Shown one piece after another: positions 51,412 through 60,028 of a stretch of 64,000 nt of DNA. The DNA is taken from assembly GCA_038748065.1 (NCBI GenBank), contig JBCDJG010000004.1, forward strand, positions 62,001-126,000, in the 5' to 3' direction. The notes below the pieces were generated by a model that worked only from the letters and a program-made list of their open reading frames with translations, did no database searches and had not been told where the DNA came from. This DNA is from JBCDJG01 sp038748065 (GTDB lineage Bacteria; Pseudomonadota; Gammaproteobacteria; Pseudomonadales; Halieaceae). Every line of letters begins with the position of its first letter. The first letter of the stretch is position 1. Both the position numbers and the translations under genes were made by a program.

Positions 51412-52390
51412 GGCTGCGTACCCCATGACGGTTGGACCAGGCGCCCCAGCAGTGGAATAGCGTATAGAGCAGGCCTGCAAGGCCAATGGGCCAATGATGC
51501 AGACTCGTGCGTGGGCGGAAGGAAATGGTCTCGTAGAGTTCTGGCTCAAGCTCACCGATGCGCTGGTAGGCCCGCCGCAGTTCTGCTTGCTCAAGTGCCT
51601 GGAAGTCGCGCCCGCCGGTGAGCTCAGAGATGCGGCTAATCGTTTCCAGGTCCAGGGCATCCTCGCCAATGGAGGCGGGGTCACCGATGGCAATCGTGTA
51701 GATGGTGATGCCGTAACGCGCGGCGACTTTGGCGGCGTCGATGGGCGGTACTGTGCTGCCGGTGTCGTTGCCGTCTGTCAGTAAAATCAGGACTCGCTGG
51801 TCGGTTTCATTTTCACGAAACAGCTTGATAGCCAGGCCAATCGCGTCGCCGATGACTGTGCTTGGCCCTGCCATACCGATCTCCGCCTCGGCAAGCAGTT
51901 GCTGCCAGACACCGTGGTCATCGGTGAAGGGTGCTTGCAGGTAGGCGGCGCTGCCAAACAGGATAAGCCCGAGCCGGTCGGAGGCGCGCTGAGCTGCGAG
52001 CTCTTCCAGAACCACCTTAACGGCCGTCAGTCGATCAACATTGCTGCCATTGGGTAGCGTAAAGTCACGCGCCTGCATAGAGCCCGAGAGATCCACAGCA
52101 ACCATGAGGTCTCGGCCGGACTTTTGCTGCTCAATCGGTGCGCCAACCCACAGCGGCTTGGCCGCCGCCAGGACCAGTGCCAACCACAGGAACGCCACCA
52201 GAAAGCGTTGAATGGGTCGACGCTGTAAAATGGTGGCGCCGGTCTGTGGGCGCTCCTCACTGAGCGCCACCAACTTGTCAAAGAAGGGCACCTTGACCGA
52301 GTCCCTGCTCTCTTTGTAAGGCGGTAGCAACAGCATGGGCAGGGGTGCCAACAACAAAAGCAGTGCCCAGGGGTGGCCCAGTTCGATCAT
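51401..52390 (-). CDS. batA: BatA, von Willebrand A domain membrane protein
   Basis: 329 residues from the ATG at 52390. Two helices near the N-terminus and one near the C-terminus flank a VWA domain with MIDAS residues DLSGSM and LLTDGNDTGS, suited to metal-dependent protein contacts in the periplasm or cytoplasm. Its start overlaps the DUF4381 stop (ATGA) and its stop lies inside batB, so translation is coupled along the operon. MoxR/BatA pairs are thought to work as chaperone-like assembly systems. Confidence 0.9.
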   Translation of the reverse strand: MIELGHPWALLLLLAPLPMLLLPPYKESRDSVKVPFFDKLVALSEERPQTGATILQRRPIQRFLVAFLWLALVLAAAKPLWVGAPIEQQKSGRDLMVAVDLSGSMQARDFTLPNGSNVDRLTAVKVVLEELAAQRASDRLGLILFGSAAYLQAPFTDDHGVWQQLLAEAEIGMAGPSTVIGDAIGLAIKLFRENETDQRVLILLTDGNDTGSTVPPIDAAKVAARYGITIYTIAIGDPASIGEDALDLETISRISELTGGRDFQALEQAELRRAYQRIGELEPELYETISFRPRTSLHHWPIGLAGLLYTLFHCWGAWSNRHGVRSHVA

Positions 52391-52902
52391 ACAGCCCCGC
52401 CCCTGTGCGTGTTGATCCAGCGGCATGCGGCGTCTGTCAGAGCGGTGCGCGTGGTCTGATCGATCGGATACGGGCGGTAGCTACCCTGCGCCAAAAGGGC
52501 GGCCTGTGCCGCGTCAAAGAGCGGGCGGTCACACTGCGTCTGCAGAAAATCGATCCAATCAACGCCGCTGAGGGACGCCACTTGAGGGCGTGGAAAGCTG
52601 GCGAGGGCGGCGCGTTTCAGTATCGCGTTGAGGGCCGGTACCACCTCATCTTCAGGCATATCGGTGGGCAGCCGTTGCACTTCTGCCAGCGCCTCGCGAC
52701 GATAACGATTCCGGTGCCAGTGCTTGAGCCATTGCCCTGCGCGCCAGGCGATCCAGCCCAGCAGCGCGATGCCCAGGTAGGCCCAGCCAGCGGTCTGCGG
52801 GAGCCAGGAGATCGACCCGGGCGCGACAACCTCGACCATACCTTCGAGGACATAGTTACCAAAGGCCTCGGGCAGCGGTGGCAGGCTCTGGTCGCTTATC
52901 AT
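52387..52902 (-). CDS. DUF4381 family membrane protein
   Basis: A 171-residue protein with one membrane helix (about residues 37-57, TAGWAYLGIALLGWIAWRAG) and a cytoplasmic domain with LPTDMPEDEVVPALNAILKR and WIDFLQTQC. DUF4381 proteins are nearly always encoded between the DUF58 and BatA genes of MoxR operons, which is the arrangement here. Their role is unknown; they may link the DUF58 protein to the VWA proteins. It lies 16 bases after the DUF58 gene. Confidence 0.88.
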   Translation of the reverse strand: MISDQSLPPLPEAFGNYVLEGMVEVVAPGSISWLPQTAGWAYLGIALLGWIAWRAGQWLKHWHRNRYRREALAEVQRLPTDMPEDEVVPALNAILKRAALASFPRPQVASLSGVDWIDFLQTQCDRPLFDAAQAALLAQGSYRPYPIDQTTRTALTDAACRWINTHRGGAV

Positions 52903-52918
52903 CGAGCGTGACCCAGGG

Positions 52919-53845
52919 TCAGGAGCGCCGAGCGCCCAGTTGACTGCGCACCTGGGCGACGACGGGTGTTGCCGTATCCAGGGGCAACACCGGAATGTCG
53001 TGCCGTTTCAGCTCCTCCTGTACGTGGGCGAAAGAGCTGGTGAAGTCCTCTTCGAAGCGGTCGCCCAGGTTGTGCCGCCGTGGATCGATTTCCAATTGGT
53101 AAACCCCATCGCTGACGACTAGCGCATTCGCGTCAGCGATGCTGCGCTCCAGGGGGTCGTAGACCAGGGTACAGATCACGTCGTTGTGGCGCCGAATGCG
53201 CTTCAGGCTGGCGAGCGCACGCTCACTCCAGCCGTAGAAGTCGGAGATCAGCAGCACGAGATAATCGTGACCGATGTTGCGCTCCGCCATCGCCAGGGCA
53301 CGTTCCAGCGCGAGGGCGTCACTGCTGCGCTCGGCACTCACCGATAAATCCTGATTCATACCGGCCAGGGTTCCGAGCCAGCCAATGAGCTTGCGCGTAC
53401 TCCGCCCGGGCCGGATTTCATGGCTGCTGCTATCGTTGAACAAGACGGCGCCGACCCGGTCGCCCACCTCGAGCACGCGCCAGGCACTGAGAGCGGCGAC
53501 TTCAGCAGCGACCACGGATTTCATCTTCCAGCGGCTCCCGAAGAACATCGGCAGTCGCTGGTCCACCAGCAGCATGACCGGCCGGTCGCGCTCCTCCGTA
53601 AACACACGCACATGGGGTTTGCCCGTGCGGTTGGTCACGCGCCAGTCCATGGTGCGGATGTCGTCGCCGGGGCGATAGTGCCGCAGCTCATCGAAATCCA
53701 GACCCCTGCCGCGCAGGCGTGAGCGCTTGCGCCCCGCCAGCAGCGAACCCACGGGCTGCTTCGGCAAATAGCTGAAACCGTGGGCGCTGTAGCGCAGATT
53801 CACCAGCGCCTGGCGGCTGGTATAGACGCTGTCTGGCGCGTTCAT
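52919..53845 (-). CDS. DUF58 domain protein
   Basis: A 308-residue cytoplasmic protein with the DUF58 signature GRGLDFDELRHYRPGDDIRTMDWRVT and a VWA-like C-terminal half (MLLVDQRLPMFFGS, YLVLLISDFYGWSE). DUF58 proteins partner with MoxR ATPases. It starts 2 bases after the moxR stop. The DQRLP segment at the place of the VWA MIDAS lacks the DxSxS serines, so metal binding is doubtful. Confidence 0.9.
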   Translation of the reverse strand: MNAPDSVYTSRQALVNLRYSAHGFSYLPKQPVGSLLAGRKRSRLRGRGLDFDELRHYRPGDDIRTMDWRVTNRTGKPHVRVFTEERDRPVMLLVDQRLPMFFGSRWKMKSVVAAEVAALSAWRVLEVGDRVGAVLFNDSSSHEIRPGRSTRKLIGWLGTLAGMNQDLSVSAERSSDALALERALAMAERNIGHDYLVLLISDFYGWSERALASLKRIRRHNDVICTLVYDPLERSIADANALVVSDGVYQLEIDPRRHNLGDRFEEDFTSSFAHVQEELKRHDIPVLPLDTATPVVAQVRSQLGARRS

Positions 53846-53847
53846 CG

Positions 53848-54828
53848 TCAGCCCACGGCCACCTGGCGCAAGATCTCTTCGACCACCCGGTCTGCGCTGA
53901 CCTGATCCGCGAGGGCGTCATAGCTCAGGATCATGCGGTGCCTCAGCACTGCGGGGACAACACCTTGAACGTCCTCGGGTAGCACATGATCGCGCCCGGC
54001 GAGCCAGGCCGCGGCACGACTGGCCCGGTGCAAGGCGATACTGGCCCGCGGGCTCGAGCCAACTTCGATCCAGCTCGGTAAGTCGCCGCTGTAGCGGGCT
54101 GGGTCTCGCGTCGCCATGACGATATCGACGATGTACTGTTCAATCGCGCCGGCAACCGCCATGGTTTGAATCTGCTGCCGCGCGGCGAAGATGTGCGCTT
54201 GACTGATGGCCTCGAAGCCCGGGCCGCTTTGGCCTTCCTCGGCCTGCAGTAGCTTGAGAATACCCAGCTCGGCTTCGCCGTCCGGATAATTGACAGCGAT
54301 TTTCATCAGGAAGCGATCCATCTGTGCTTCCGGCAGCGGATAGGTCCCCTCCTGTTCAATCGGGTTCTGTGTGGCCAACACCATGAACAGGGGTGGTAGC
54401 GGGTAGGTCTTGCCCGCTACCGTAACCTGACGCTCTTCCATCGCCTCTAGCAGCGCTGCCTGTACCTTGGCGGGGGCGCGGTTGATTTCATCCGCCAGCA
54501 CCAGTTCATTGAAGATGGGTCCAGGCTGAAACTGCAGCTCAGACTTGCCTTCCTTCTCCATATAGATTTCGTTACCGGTAACGTCTGATGGCAGAAGATC
54601 GGGTGTGAACTGAATGCGGCCAAGGCCCGCTTCCAGGGCCCTGGCCAGGGTCTTGATCGATCTTGTTTTGGCGGTGCCCGGGAGGCCTTCGAGCAGAACG
54701 TTGCCGTTGCATAGCAGCGCCAGGGTTAGCGTACGCGCTACTTCCGCCTGGCCGATGACGGCGCGCTCCATCTGCTCGCGCATGTGATTGATGGCCGTCA
54801 GGTGTTCACTCGACTCGGGTATCGACAA
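53848..54828 (-). CDS. MoxR family AAA+ ATPase
   Basis: A 326-residue AAA+ protein with Walker A EGLPGTAKTRSIKTLA, Walker B LVLADEINRAPAKVQAALLE and the sensor region QNPIEQEGTYPLPEAQMDRFL. It heads the operon moxR-DUF58-DUF4381-batA-batB-batD (54828 down to 48605, all overlapping or within 16 bases). MoxR ATPases remodel or activate partner proteins, often for envelope stress or metal-centre insertion. Confidence 0.94.
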   Translation of the reverse strand: MSIPESSEHLTAINHMREQMERAVIGQAEVARTLTLALLCNGNVLLEGLPGTAKTRSIKTLARALEAGLGRIQFTPDLLPSDVTGNEIYMEKEGKSELQFQPGPIFNELVLADEINRAPAKVQAALLEAMEERQVTVAGKTYPLPPLFMVLATQNPIEQEGTYPLPEAQMDRFLMKIAVNYPDGEAELGILKLLQAEEGQSGPGFEAISQAHIFAARQQIQTMAVAGAIEQYIVDIVMATRDPARYSGDLPSWIEVGSSPRASIALHRASRAAAWLAGRDHVLPEDVQGVVPAVLRHRMILSYDALADQVSADRVVEEILRQVAVG

Positions 54829-54901
54829 GGGGCATCTCCGTGCTTCGGTTCTCAGCCAGTATAGCTCGGAAGGCCTGGCGATTTTGGACAGGACGTCGGG
54901 C

Positions 54902-55453
54902 TTAGCTTGCCCAGGCGCGCTGCGCTTTGAATCGCTGTGAAAGATACTCCATCTGGTCCGCCAGGATGCGGTCCTTGGCGAGGAAGTGCCATTCCCAGGG
55001 ATTGGGGGCGAAGGGTATGGCCAGCAGCGGCATATTAGCCTCCTCTGGCGTGCGATTATCCTTGGCGAAGTTGCAGTGTCGGCAGGCGGCGACCACGTTT
55101 TCCCAGCGGTCTTCGCCGCCTCTGGAGGTGGGCAGGACGTGATCCCGGGTCAGTTCTGAGCGAGGAAACTGGTTGCCGCAGTACAGGCAGCGATGGTCGT
55201 CGCGTCGAAACAGGGTGCGATTGCACAGAGGGGGTGTAAAGCCCTGCATGACTCTGCCCTGGACGGCAATGATGGGCTGCAGATCAACGCGAGAGCGTTC
55301 GCCGGTCAGTCGCTGGATGCCCCCGAGAATCGGGGGAAGAACGTCGCCGATGCCGTAAACGACATCGCCTCGGGCGTAGGCCGTGACGGCCTCGTTAGCG
55401 GTAATCCAACCCCTGGGCTGGCCCGCCAGATCCAGTTTAAGGATGTGCTGCAT
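54902..55453 (-). CDS. HNH endonuclease family protein
   Basis: A 183-residue protein from the ATG at 55453 (GGTGAG 5 bases upstream). Residues about 90-140 form an HNH module with two zinc CxxC pairs: CLYCGNQF, LTRDHVLPTSRGGEDRWENV and ACRHCNFAKDNRTPEEA. This chromosomal HNH family is widespread, single copy and of unknown target; it is not next to a methylase or phage genes, so restriction is unlikely. It is divergent from the HsaA-like gene across 232 bases that include a direct repeat ATAGCTGGAC (near 55566-55587). Confidence 0.88.
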   Translation of the reverse strand: MQHILKLDLAGQPRGWITANEAVTAYARGDVVYGIGDVLPPILGGIQRLTGERSRVDLQPIIAVQGRVMQGFTPPLCNRTLFRRDDHRCLYCGNQFPRSELTRDHVLPTSRGGEDRWENVVAACRHCNFAKDNRTPEEANMPLLAIPFAPNPWEWHFLAKDRILADQMEYLSQRFKAQRAWAS

Positions 55454-55685
55454 GGCACTCACCGTATAGGTTAAAAACAAGCTACTGGAAAAATGCAAAA
55501 GTCACAATCGTGAATTGTAGCGCTCGAGCCTGCCCACAGCAGCGTGGCATGAAAACGGCGGCCATAGCTGGACGATAGCTGGACAGCGGCAGGAGCGTTA
55601 GCCCGCTGGGGTCTATCTTCACCTAAATGGGCGATGCCCTCATTAGCGGGTGATTGACAATAGACGGTTCACAGGAGGCACCACC

Positions 55686-56873
55686 ATGAATGCACCGACT
55701 AACGAAGAAGAACGCCAGCGCGCCGAAGTAGGCGCAAAGATGCTGGATGACATCATCGCACTGCAGCCCCAGCTGCGGGAAAACGCCGATCGTTGCCGAC
55801 AGGAGCGTCGAGTCCCGGCCGAAAACATCGAAGCGCTGAAAGAGGCAGGCTTCTTTCTCGCCTTGCAGCCCAAGGCCTGGGGTGGCTATGAACTCAACCC
55901 GCAGGACTTCTTCCGCATGCAGATGGCAATTGCGGAAGCCTGCATGTCGACGGCCTGGGCCAGCGGCATCGTCTCTGTGCACTCATTCCAGCTGGCGCTG
56001 ATGGACAAGCGCGCACAGGAAGATGTTTGGGGAGACGATATCCATACGCGTGTGTCCTCGTCTTATGCGCCGATGGGCAAAGTAGAAGAAGTCGAAGGTG
56101 GCTTCCGCTTCAGCGGCCGCTGGGGCTGGAGCAGCGGCTGTGATCACTGCACATGGGTGCTGCTCGGCGGCATCCTGCCCGATGGTACCTATCGCACTTT
56201 CCTCGTGCCAAACAGCGATTATCGGATCGAAGACACCTGGAACTCGATGGGCTTGCAGGGCACTGGCTCCAATGACATTGTGGTTGAAAACGCCTTTGTG
56301 CCGGACTATCGCACGCACAAGCAAAGCGACGGTTTCCTGGGCACCAACCCCGGCGTGGATGACGACAGTGCGCTGCTCTATCATCTGCCCTGGGCGCAGC
56401 TCTTCATCCGGGTGGTATCCACGCCCGCGATCGGCGCGGCGCGGGATGCGCTGAACCTCTACACCAGGCTTGTCACTAAAAAGGCCAGTGGTGATATCAC
56501 CAAACTCGCCGGCGACGTGGGCACGCAAATGCGCATCGCGGAAGCGGCGAATGGTATTGATGAGATGACCACGGTGATGTTCCGCAACTTCGACGCGATG
56601 ATCGCCCAGCTGCGCGAGGGTGTTGAAATCCCGATCGAGGAGCGCATCCTGTACCGCTACCAGGCCTCTTTAGTCATCGAGAAGAGCATGTCAGTGGTTG
56701 ATTCGCTGTTCTCCTCGGCGGGCGGTTCCTCGGTCTTCCTGGGTAGCGACATTCAACAGCGCTTCCTGGACATCCATACCGCCCGAGCCCACGTGGCGAA
56801 TAATCCGACCTCCTTTGCCCGTAACCTGGGGGCCGTCTCCCTGGGTGCAGACAACAGCGATTACTTCGTCTAA
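55686..56873 (+). CDS. Flavin-dependent monooxygenase of the HsaA / acyl-CoA dehydrogenase fold
   Basis: 395 residues from the ATG at 55686, with AGGAGG 7 bases upstream. Group D flavin monooxygenases such as HsaA (steroid catabolism) and HpaB-like enzymes hydroxylate phenols using FADH2 or FMNH2 from a separate reductase. Visible: ALKEAGFFLALQPKAWGGYE, STAWASGIVSVHSFQLALM, GRWGWSSGCDHCTWVLLG, and FSSAGGSSVFLGSDIQQRFLDI-type C-terminus. The flavin-reductase-domain protein at 58651 could be its partner. The substrate is not certain; an acyl-CoA dehydrogenase role is less likely. Confidence 0.82.
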   Translation: MNAPTNEEERQRAEVGAKMLDDIIALQPQLRENADRCRQERRVPAENIEALKEAGFFLALQPKAWGGYELNPQDFFRMQMAIAEACMSTAWASGIVSVHSFQLALMDKRAQEDVWGDDIHTRVSSSYAPMGKVEEVEGGFRFSGRWGWSSGCDHCTWVLLGGILPDGTYRTFLVPNSDYRIEDTWNSMGLQGTGSNDIVVENAFVPDYRTHKQSDGFLGTNPGVDDDSALLYHLPWAQLFIRVVSTPAIGAARDALNLYTRLVTKKASGDITKLAGDVGTQMRIAEAANGIDEMTTVMFRNFDAMIAQLREGVEIPIEERILYRYQASLVIEKSMSVVDSLFSSAGGSSVFLGSDIQQRFLDIHTARAHVANNPTSFARNLGAVSLGADNSDYFV

Positions 56874-56898
56874 GAGCCCACTCGCCAGGCCCAGGGCG

Positions 56899-57309
56899 GT
56901 GATCGCCCTGGGCTGGTCTGGGCTCCTACCATTTTACGCCTGCGCTGCACTGGCCTGGTGGCAGCCCAGGGCACTTCCCTTCGAGTCCTCAGCACTGCTG
57001 CTAGCTTACAGTCTGGCGATCGCGTGTTTTTTGTGTGGCACCCTATGGTCCTCGGCGCGTGATGTCGCTGAGCCCGCGAAATCGCTGCGGCTGTTGGTCA
57101 GCAACGGGCTGGTTCTGCTGGCTACCGGCGGCGTGGTCTTCGCATCAACACACGTCGCCCTTGCGATCCTCATGCTGGTATTCTGGCTCGTTTACGCAAT
57201 GGAGTGGTTAGGCGCGGGGCAGCGCGGCTGGTATTTGCGCTACCGCTTCCAGCTGACCTGTATGGTCAGCATCGCGTTACTCGCATTTCTTGCCGCCCCG
57301 GTGAATTGA
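56899..57309 (+). CDS. DUF3429 family membrane protein
   Basis: About 136 residues with four predicted membrane helices: GWSGLLPFYACAALAWW, ALLLAYSLAIACFLCGTLW, LVLLATGGVVFASTHVALAI plus ILMLVFWLVYAME, and a final VSIALLAFLAAPVN. It matches the DUF3429 layout (function unknown). The only reasonable start is the GTG at 56899, which lies in the loop of a perfect GC-rich hairpin (56888-56898 with 56904-56914). It follows the HsaA-like gene by 25 bases. Confidence 0.72.
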   Translation: MIALGWSGLLPFYACAALAWWQPRALPFESSALLLAYSLAIACFLCGTLWSSARDVAEPAKSLRLLVSNGLVLLATGGVVFASTHVALAILMLVFWLVYAMEWLGAGQRGWYLRYRFQLTCMVSIALLAFLAAPVN

Positions 57310-57358
57310 GGCTCGCGCGCGGCGTATACTGGCGCAGAATTCACCGGTGGAGGTCGCT

Positions 57359-58105
57359 ATGCGCCCTTACATTCTTGCCTGCCTTGCCTGTCTTGTCAGC
57401 CCGGGGCTTGCCGCCAATGAGGCACCTCGGTTCTCGATTGAGCTTGAACTCGGTTCCACCTGGCAGGAAAAAAACGATGTCCAGATTCCGAATGACCGAG
57501 AGGGTGATCGCTTCTCGCTGACGGAGGTGGCGGGCTCCGGTCCATGGGCCTCAGCCCGGGTCAACTTCAACTGGGACATCCGGGGGCCACACGGCCTTCG
57601 CGTGGTGCTGGCGCCCCTCAGCTACAGCGAACGGGGCCGCCTGGATGAGGACACCCGCTTCGCAGACGAATCCTTCAGCGCCGACGATACGGTCAAGGCC
57701 AGTTATCGCTTCAATTCCTGGCGTGTGGGCTACCGGTACCGTTTCTATGAAAAGAACGACTGGCGGCTGTGGGTGGGCGGTACCCTCAAGGTGCGTGACG
57801 CCGAAATCGAGTTGAAACAGGCTGGTGTGAGTGCAGACGATGACGACCTGGGCGTGGTGCCTCTGCTGTACTTTGCTGGGGAGTATCGTTTCAACGATCG
57901 CTGGCTGTTCCAGTTTGATTTCGACGGCCTTGCCGGTGGACCTGGACGTGCGATTGATCTCGGGCTGAAGCTCGGCTACGAGCTTAATGATCGATGGCGT
58001 GTCAGCGCCGGTTACCGCGGCCTGGAAGGGGGTGTAGACAGCGACGACGTCTATAACTTCGCCTGGTTCAACACGGCGCTCGTGGCGGTCGATTACCGCT
58101 GGTAG
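57359..58105 (+). CDS. Outer-membrane beta-barrel protein
   Basis: 248 residues from the ATG at 57359, with GGTGGAGG just upstream. The signal peptide MRPYILACLACLVSPGLAA is followed by alternating aromatic and polar strands (SIELELGSTWQEK, WRVGYRYRFYEKNDWRLWVGG, RWLFQFDFDGLAGG, WRVSAGYRGLEGG) and a C-terminal strand ending YRW. This fits an eight- or ten-strand OmpW/OmpA-like barrel. No ligand can be named. The gene is alone on its strand, convergent with DUF6482. Confidence 0.82.
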   Translation: MRPYILACLACLVSPGLAANEAPRFSIELELGSTWQEKNDVQIPNDREGDRFSLTEVAGSGPWASARVNFNWDIRGPHGLRVVLAPLSYSERGRLDEDTRFADESFSADDTVKASYRFNSWRVGYRYRFYEKNDWRLWVGGTLKVRDAEIELKQAGVSADDDDLGVVPLLYFAGEYRFNDRWLFQFDFDGLAGGPGRAIDLGLKLGYELNDRWRVSAGYRGLEGGVDSDDVYNFAWFNTALVAVDYRW

Positions 58106-58114
58106 GCGAGTGCC

Positions 58115-58432
58115 TCAGTGGCGGGTTATCGGTGGGGCCTGATCAAGATGTAGCGGGAGCTCCATCACGTTGTCGCCTTCTCGAGGCGGCTGGCCGATCA
58201 TCTCGTCGTAGGCTGAGCGCTGCCGCAGCAGCGCACTTGCGACTGGCATCAGCCGCAGCACCTCTACGACTTCCTGCAAGCTGTGACGACGAAATGGCCG
58301 CCCATCGTCCTCCACCAGCAAGTGTTCCCGGTTGTCGCGCATCACAATGACCTGGTAGAGCGCCTGGTCCAGTGAGTGAACAATCACGTCACAGGGTTCC
58401 AGTGCGCGGAACTGTTTAAACGGCAGTTTCAC
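58115..58432 (-). CDS. DUF6482-like small protein
   Basis: About 105 residues from a GTG at 58432. The core VIVHSLDQALYQVIVMRDNR and DDGRPFRRHSLQEVVEVLRL resembles the DUF6482 family, short cytoplasmic proteins of unknown function in gammaproteobacteria. The GTG start overlaps the TGA stop of the upstream 43-residue gene (GTGA), so its translation should depend on that gene. It ends 9 bases from the beta-barrel stop. Confidence 0.7.
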   Translation of the reverse strand: MKLPFKQFRALEPCDVIVHSLDQALYQVIVMRDNREHLLVEDDGRPFRRHSLQEVVEVLRLMPVASALLRQRSAYDEMIGQPPREGDNVMELPLHLDQAPPITRH

Positions 58433-58560
58433 GCCACACGTATGCTCTGGCGCCAAGGTTTACCGCCGCACTTGGCGTAGTTAGGACACTCGCTGGTGCA
58501 GCCGCGGCAGGGCAAACGCTCTGTGTTATCACCAGAGCCAGGGGCGTTGTTTGTCGTCAT
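58429..58560 (-). CDS. 43-residue cysteine-rich microprotein coupled to DUF6482
   Basis: From the ATG at 58560: a Thr/Asn-rich start, then LPCRGCTSECPNYAKCGGK with four cysteines in a C-x2-C-x4-C-x5-C pattern, ending WRQSIRVA. AAGGAG lies 8 bases upstream, a strong ribosome site, and the stop overlaps the start of the next gene, both arguing that it is translated. The spacing suits a small metal or Fe-S site but matches no domain I know. It faces the flavin-reductase-domain gene divergently. Confidence 0.7.
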   Translation of the reverse strand: MTTNNAPGSGDNTERLPCRGCTSECPNYAKCGGKPWRQSIRVA

Positions 58561-58650
58561 GATGGCGTCTCCTTGTCGAACCTTACGCGCGTGCCGGCGC
58601 CATAGATCAGCGACGGTGGTCTGGCGAGCAGTCATGACCGTAGACTGAGC

Positions 58651-59283
58651 ATGAAACTGACACGCGACGATATCGAAGCTCTGCCCAAGCGTGAACGGGC
58701 AGCTTTCATTAACTCCATCTCCGGCTTTAAGCCCGCCAACCTCGTCGGTACTGCGGATAGTGAAGGGCATTACAACCTGGCCATCATGAGCTCGGCGGTG
58801 CACGTGGGCGCCCATCCGCCTCTGCTGGCGCTGATCATCCGGCCCGGTGGCGACGAGCGCCACACTTTGACGAACATTCTCGATACCCGGTACTACACGA
58901 TCAATCACGTGGGCATCGACTTTATCGCCCAGGCGCACCAAACCGCCGCACGTTACCCGCAAGGCGAATCTGAGTTTGACCACTGCGGTCTTCACGCGCA
59001 TGTGGAGGCGGGCTTTCATGCACCCTTCGTCGCGGAGGCGCGATTGCGTATGGGTATGCGCCTGGCCGAGCATCACGAACTTAAAATCAATGGCACCCAC
59101 CTGGTGATCGGGGAAGTGCTGAGCGTGGAACTGCCTGACGCAGCGCTGCGAACGGATTACACCGTCGACCTCGTGGCGGCGGGGACCTCGGTATTGGCCG
59201 GGTTGGAAAGCTACGGTGAGGTCACGGCTCTCAAGCGCATGGCCTATGCCAAGCCTGACCTGCCGCCGCGAGAGATCGATTAG
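58651..59283 (+). CDS. Flavin reductase-domain protein
   Basis: A 210-residue FMN-binding split-barrel protein: LVGTADSEGHYNLAIMSSAVHVGAHPPLLALIIRP is the flavin-binding half of the Flavin_Reduct fold, followed by NILDTRYYTINHV and EARLRMGMRLAEHHELKINGTHLVIGEV. Such proteins supply reduced flavin to monooxygenases or, in other branches, bind flavin without reductase activity. The HsaA-like gene 2.8 kb upstream is the nearest candidate partner. It ends 4 bases inside the tetR stop, convergent. Confidence 0.85.
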   Translation: MKLTRDDIEALPKRERAAFINSISGFKPANLVGTADSEGHYNLAIMSSAVHVGAHPPLLALIIRPGGDERHTLTNILDTRYYTINHVGIDFIAQAHQTAARYPQGESEFDHCGLHAHVEAGFHAPFVAEARLRMGMRLAEHHELKINGTHLVIGEVLSVELPDAALRTDYTVDLVAAGTSVLAGLESYGEVTALKRMAYAKPDLPPREID

Positions 59284-59906
59284 CCCACCAGCATGGCTCG
59301 CATCATTTTTCTGAGCAATGCCTTCTGTCTCAGGATGTTATCCGGGCTTTGCAGGCTGCCCGCCGCCATTGTGTCGAAAGCGCGCTGAGACAGGAAATAG
59401 CCTGTCGTCAGGTTAAACATGGCGATCACGTTAAGTGCCAGCTCCTCGCGCGCGACGCCCTTGGCTGGAGCGGATTCCTCTAGATTCTGCAGGCCCTGAC
59501 GAAACAGCTGGTCCAGCCACGTCATCATCAGGCGGTTGCCTATCGAATCCCTGTCCCCCTGCATGGCCTGCTGGAAAAGCGCCGCGATCAGCGGGTGTTC
59601 AGCCAGCAGGTCCGTCATCAGACCCGGCAGGTCGGTATAGGTGCGCAAGTCAGGCGCAGTGCCCAAGTGCCTCGCCAGCACCTCTGCCATCGGGTTCAGC
59701 GCCCGGTAGAGCACCGCTTCATAGAGTGCTTGCTTGCTCGGGAAGTGGTTGTACAGGCCCGGCTCGCGAATGCCAGCGCCCGCGGCAATCTGGCGCAGGC
59801 TGGTACCGTCGTAGCCCCGATCGGCAAACAGTTCCTCCGCCACGTCGAGCACTCGCTCGGCGGTGCGCTGTCCTTTCGTGAGTTTCGGCGCGTTGTTTGG
59901 AGCCAT
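59280..59906 (-). CDS. TetR family transcriptional regulator
   Basis: A 208-residue regulator with an N-terminal helix-turn-helix (residues about 14-60: AERVLDVAEELFADRGYDGT, SLRQIAAGAGIREPGLYNHF, PSKQALYEAVLY) and a ligand-binding helical C-terminus. It is divergent from the Rieske oxygenase genes, with 122 bases between, and most likely controls them in response to their substrate. I could not define a single clear operator palindrome in the AT-rich intergenic region. Confidence 0.92.
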   Translation of the reverse strand: MAPNNAPKLTKGQRTAERVLDVAEELFADRGYDGTSLRQIAAGAGIREPGLYNHFPSKQALYEAVLYRALNPMAEVLARHLGTAPDLRTYTDLPGLMTDLLAEHPLIAALFQQAMQGDRDSIGNRLMMTWLDQLFRQGLQNLEESAPAKGVAREELALNVIAMFNLTTGYFLSQRAFDTMAAGSLQSPDNILRQKALLRKMMRAMLVG

Positions 59907-59978
59907 TGGAATAAAATATCAGTCGATAGTTAAAATTTGTGCAGGAAAATAGCACGCCAAGGTCGACCAGGCGACTTT

Positions 59979-60007
59979 TTGCTCGATATACTGGAAAAAA
60001 TTAATAT
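59979..60007 (+). promoter_or_regulatory. Candidate promoter of the Rieske oxygenase operon
   Basis: TTGCTC (59979-59984), 17 bases, TAATAT (60002-60007). Start near 60014 leaves a very short leader before GGAG at 60019-60022. ATATAC occurs twice here (59986-59991 and 60004-60009), a possible regulator contact. Confidence 0.4.
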
Positions 60008-60028
60008 ACGATCATTTTTGGAGCCCGC

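Noticed and set aside
54902..55453. HNH protein as part of a restriction or phage-defence system
   Set aside because: No methylase, helicase or other defence gene is nearby, and this type of HNH protein is a common stand-alone chromosomal gene.
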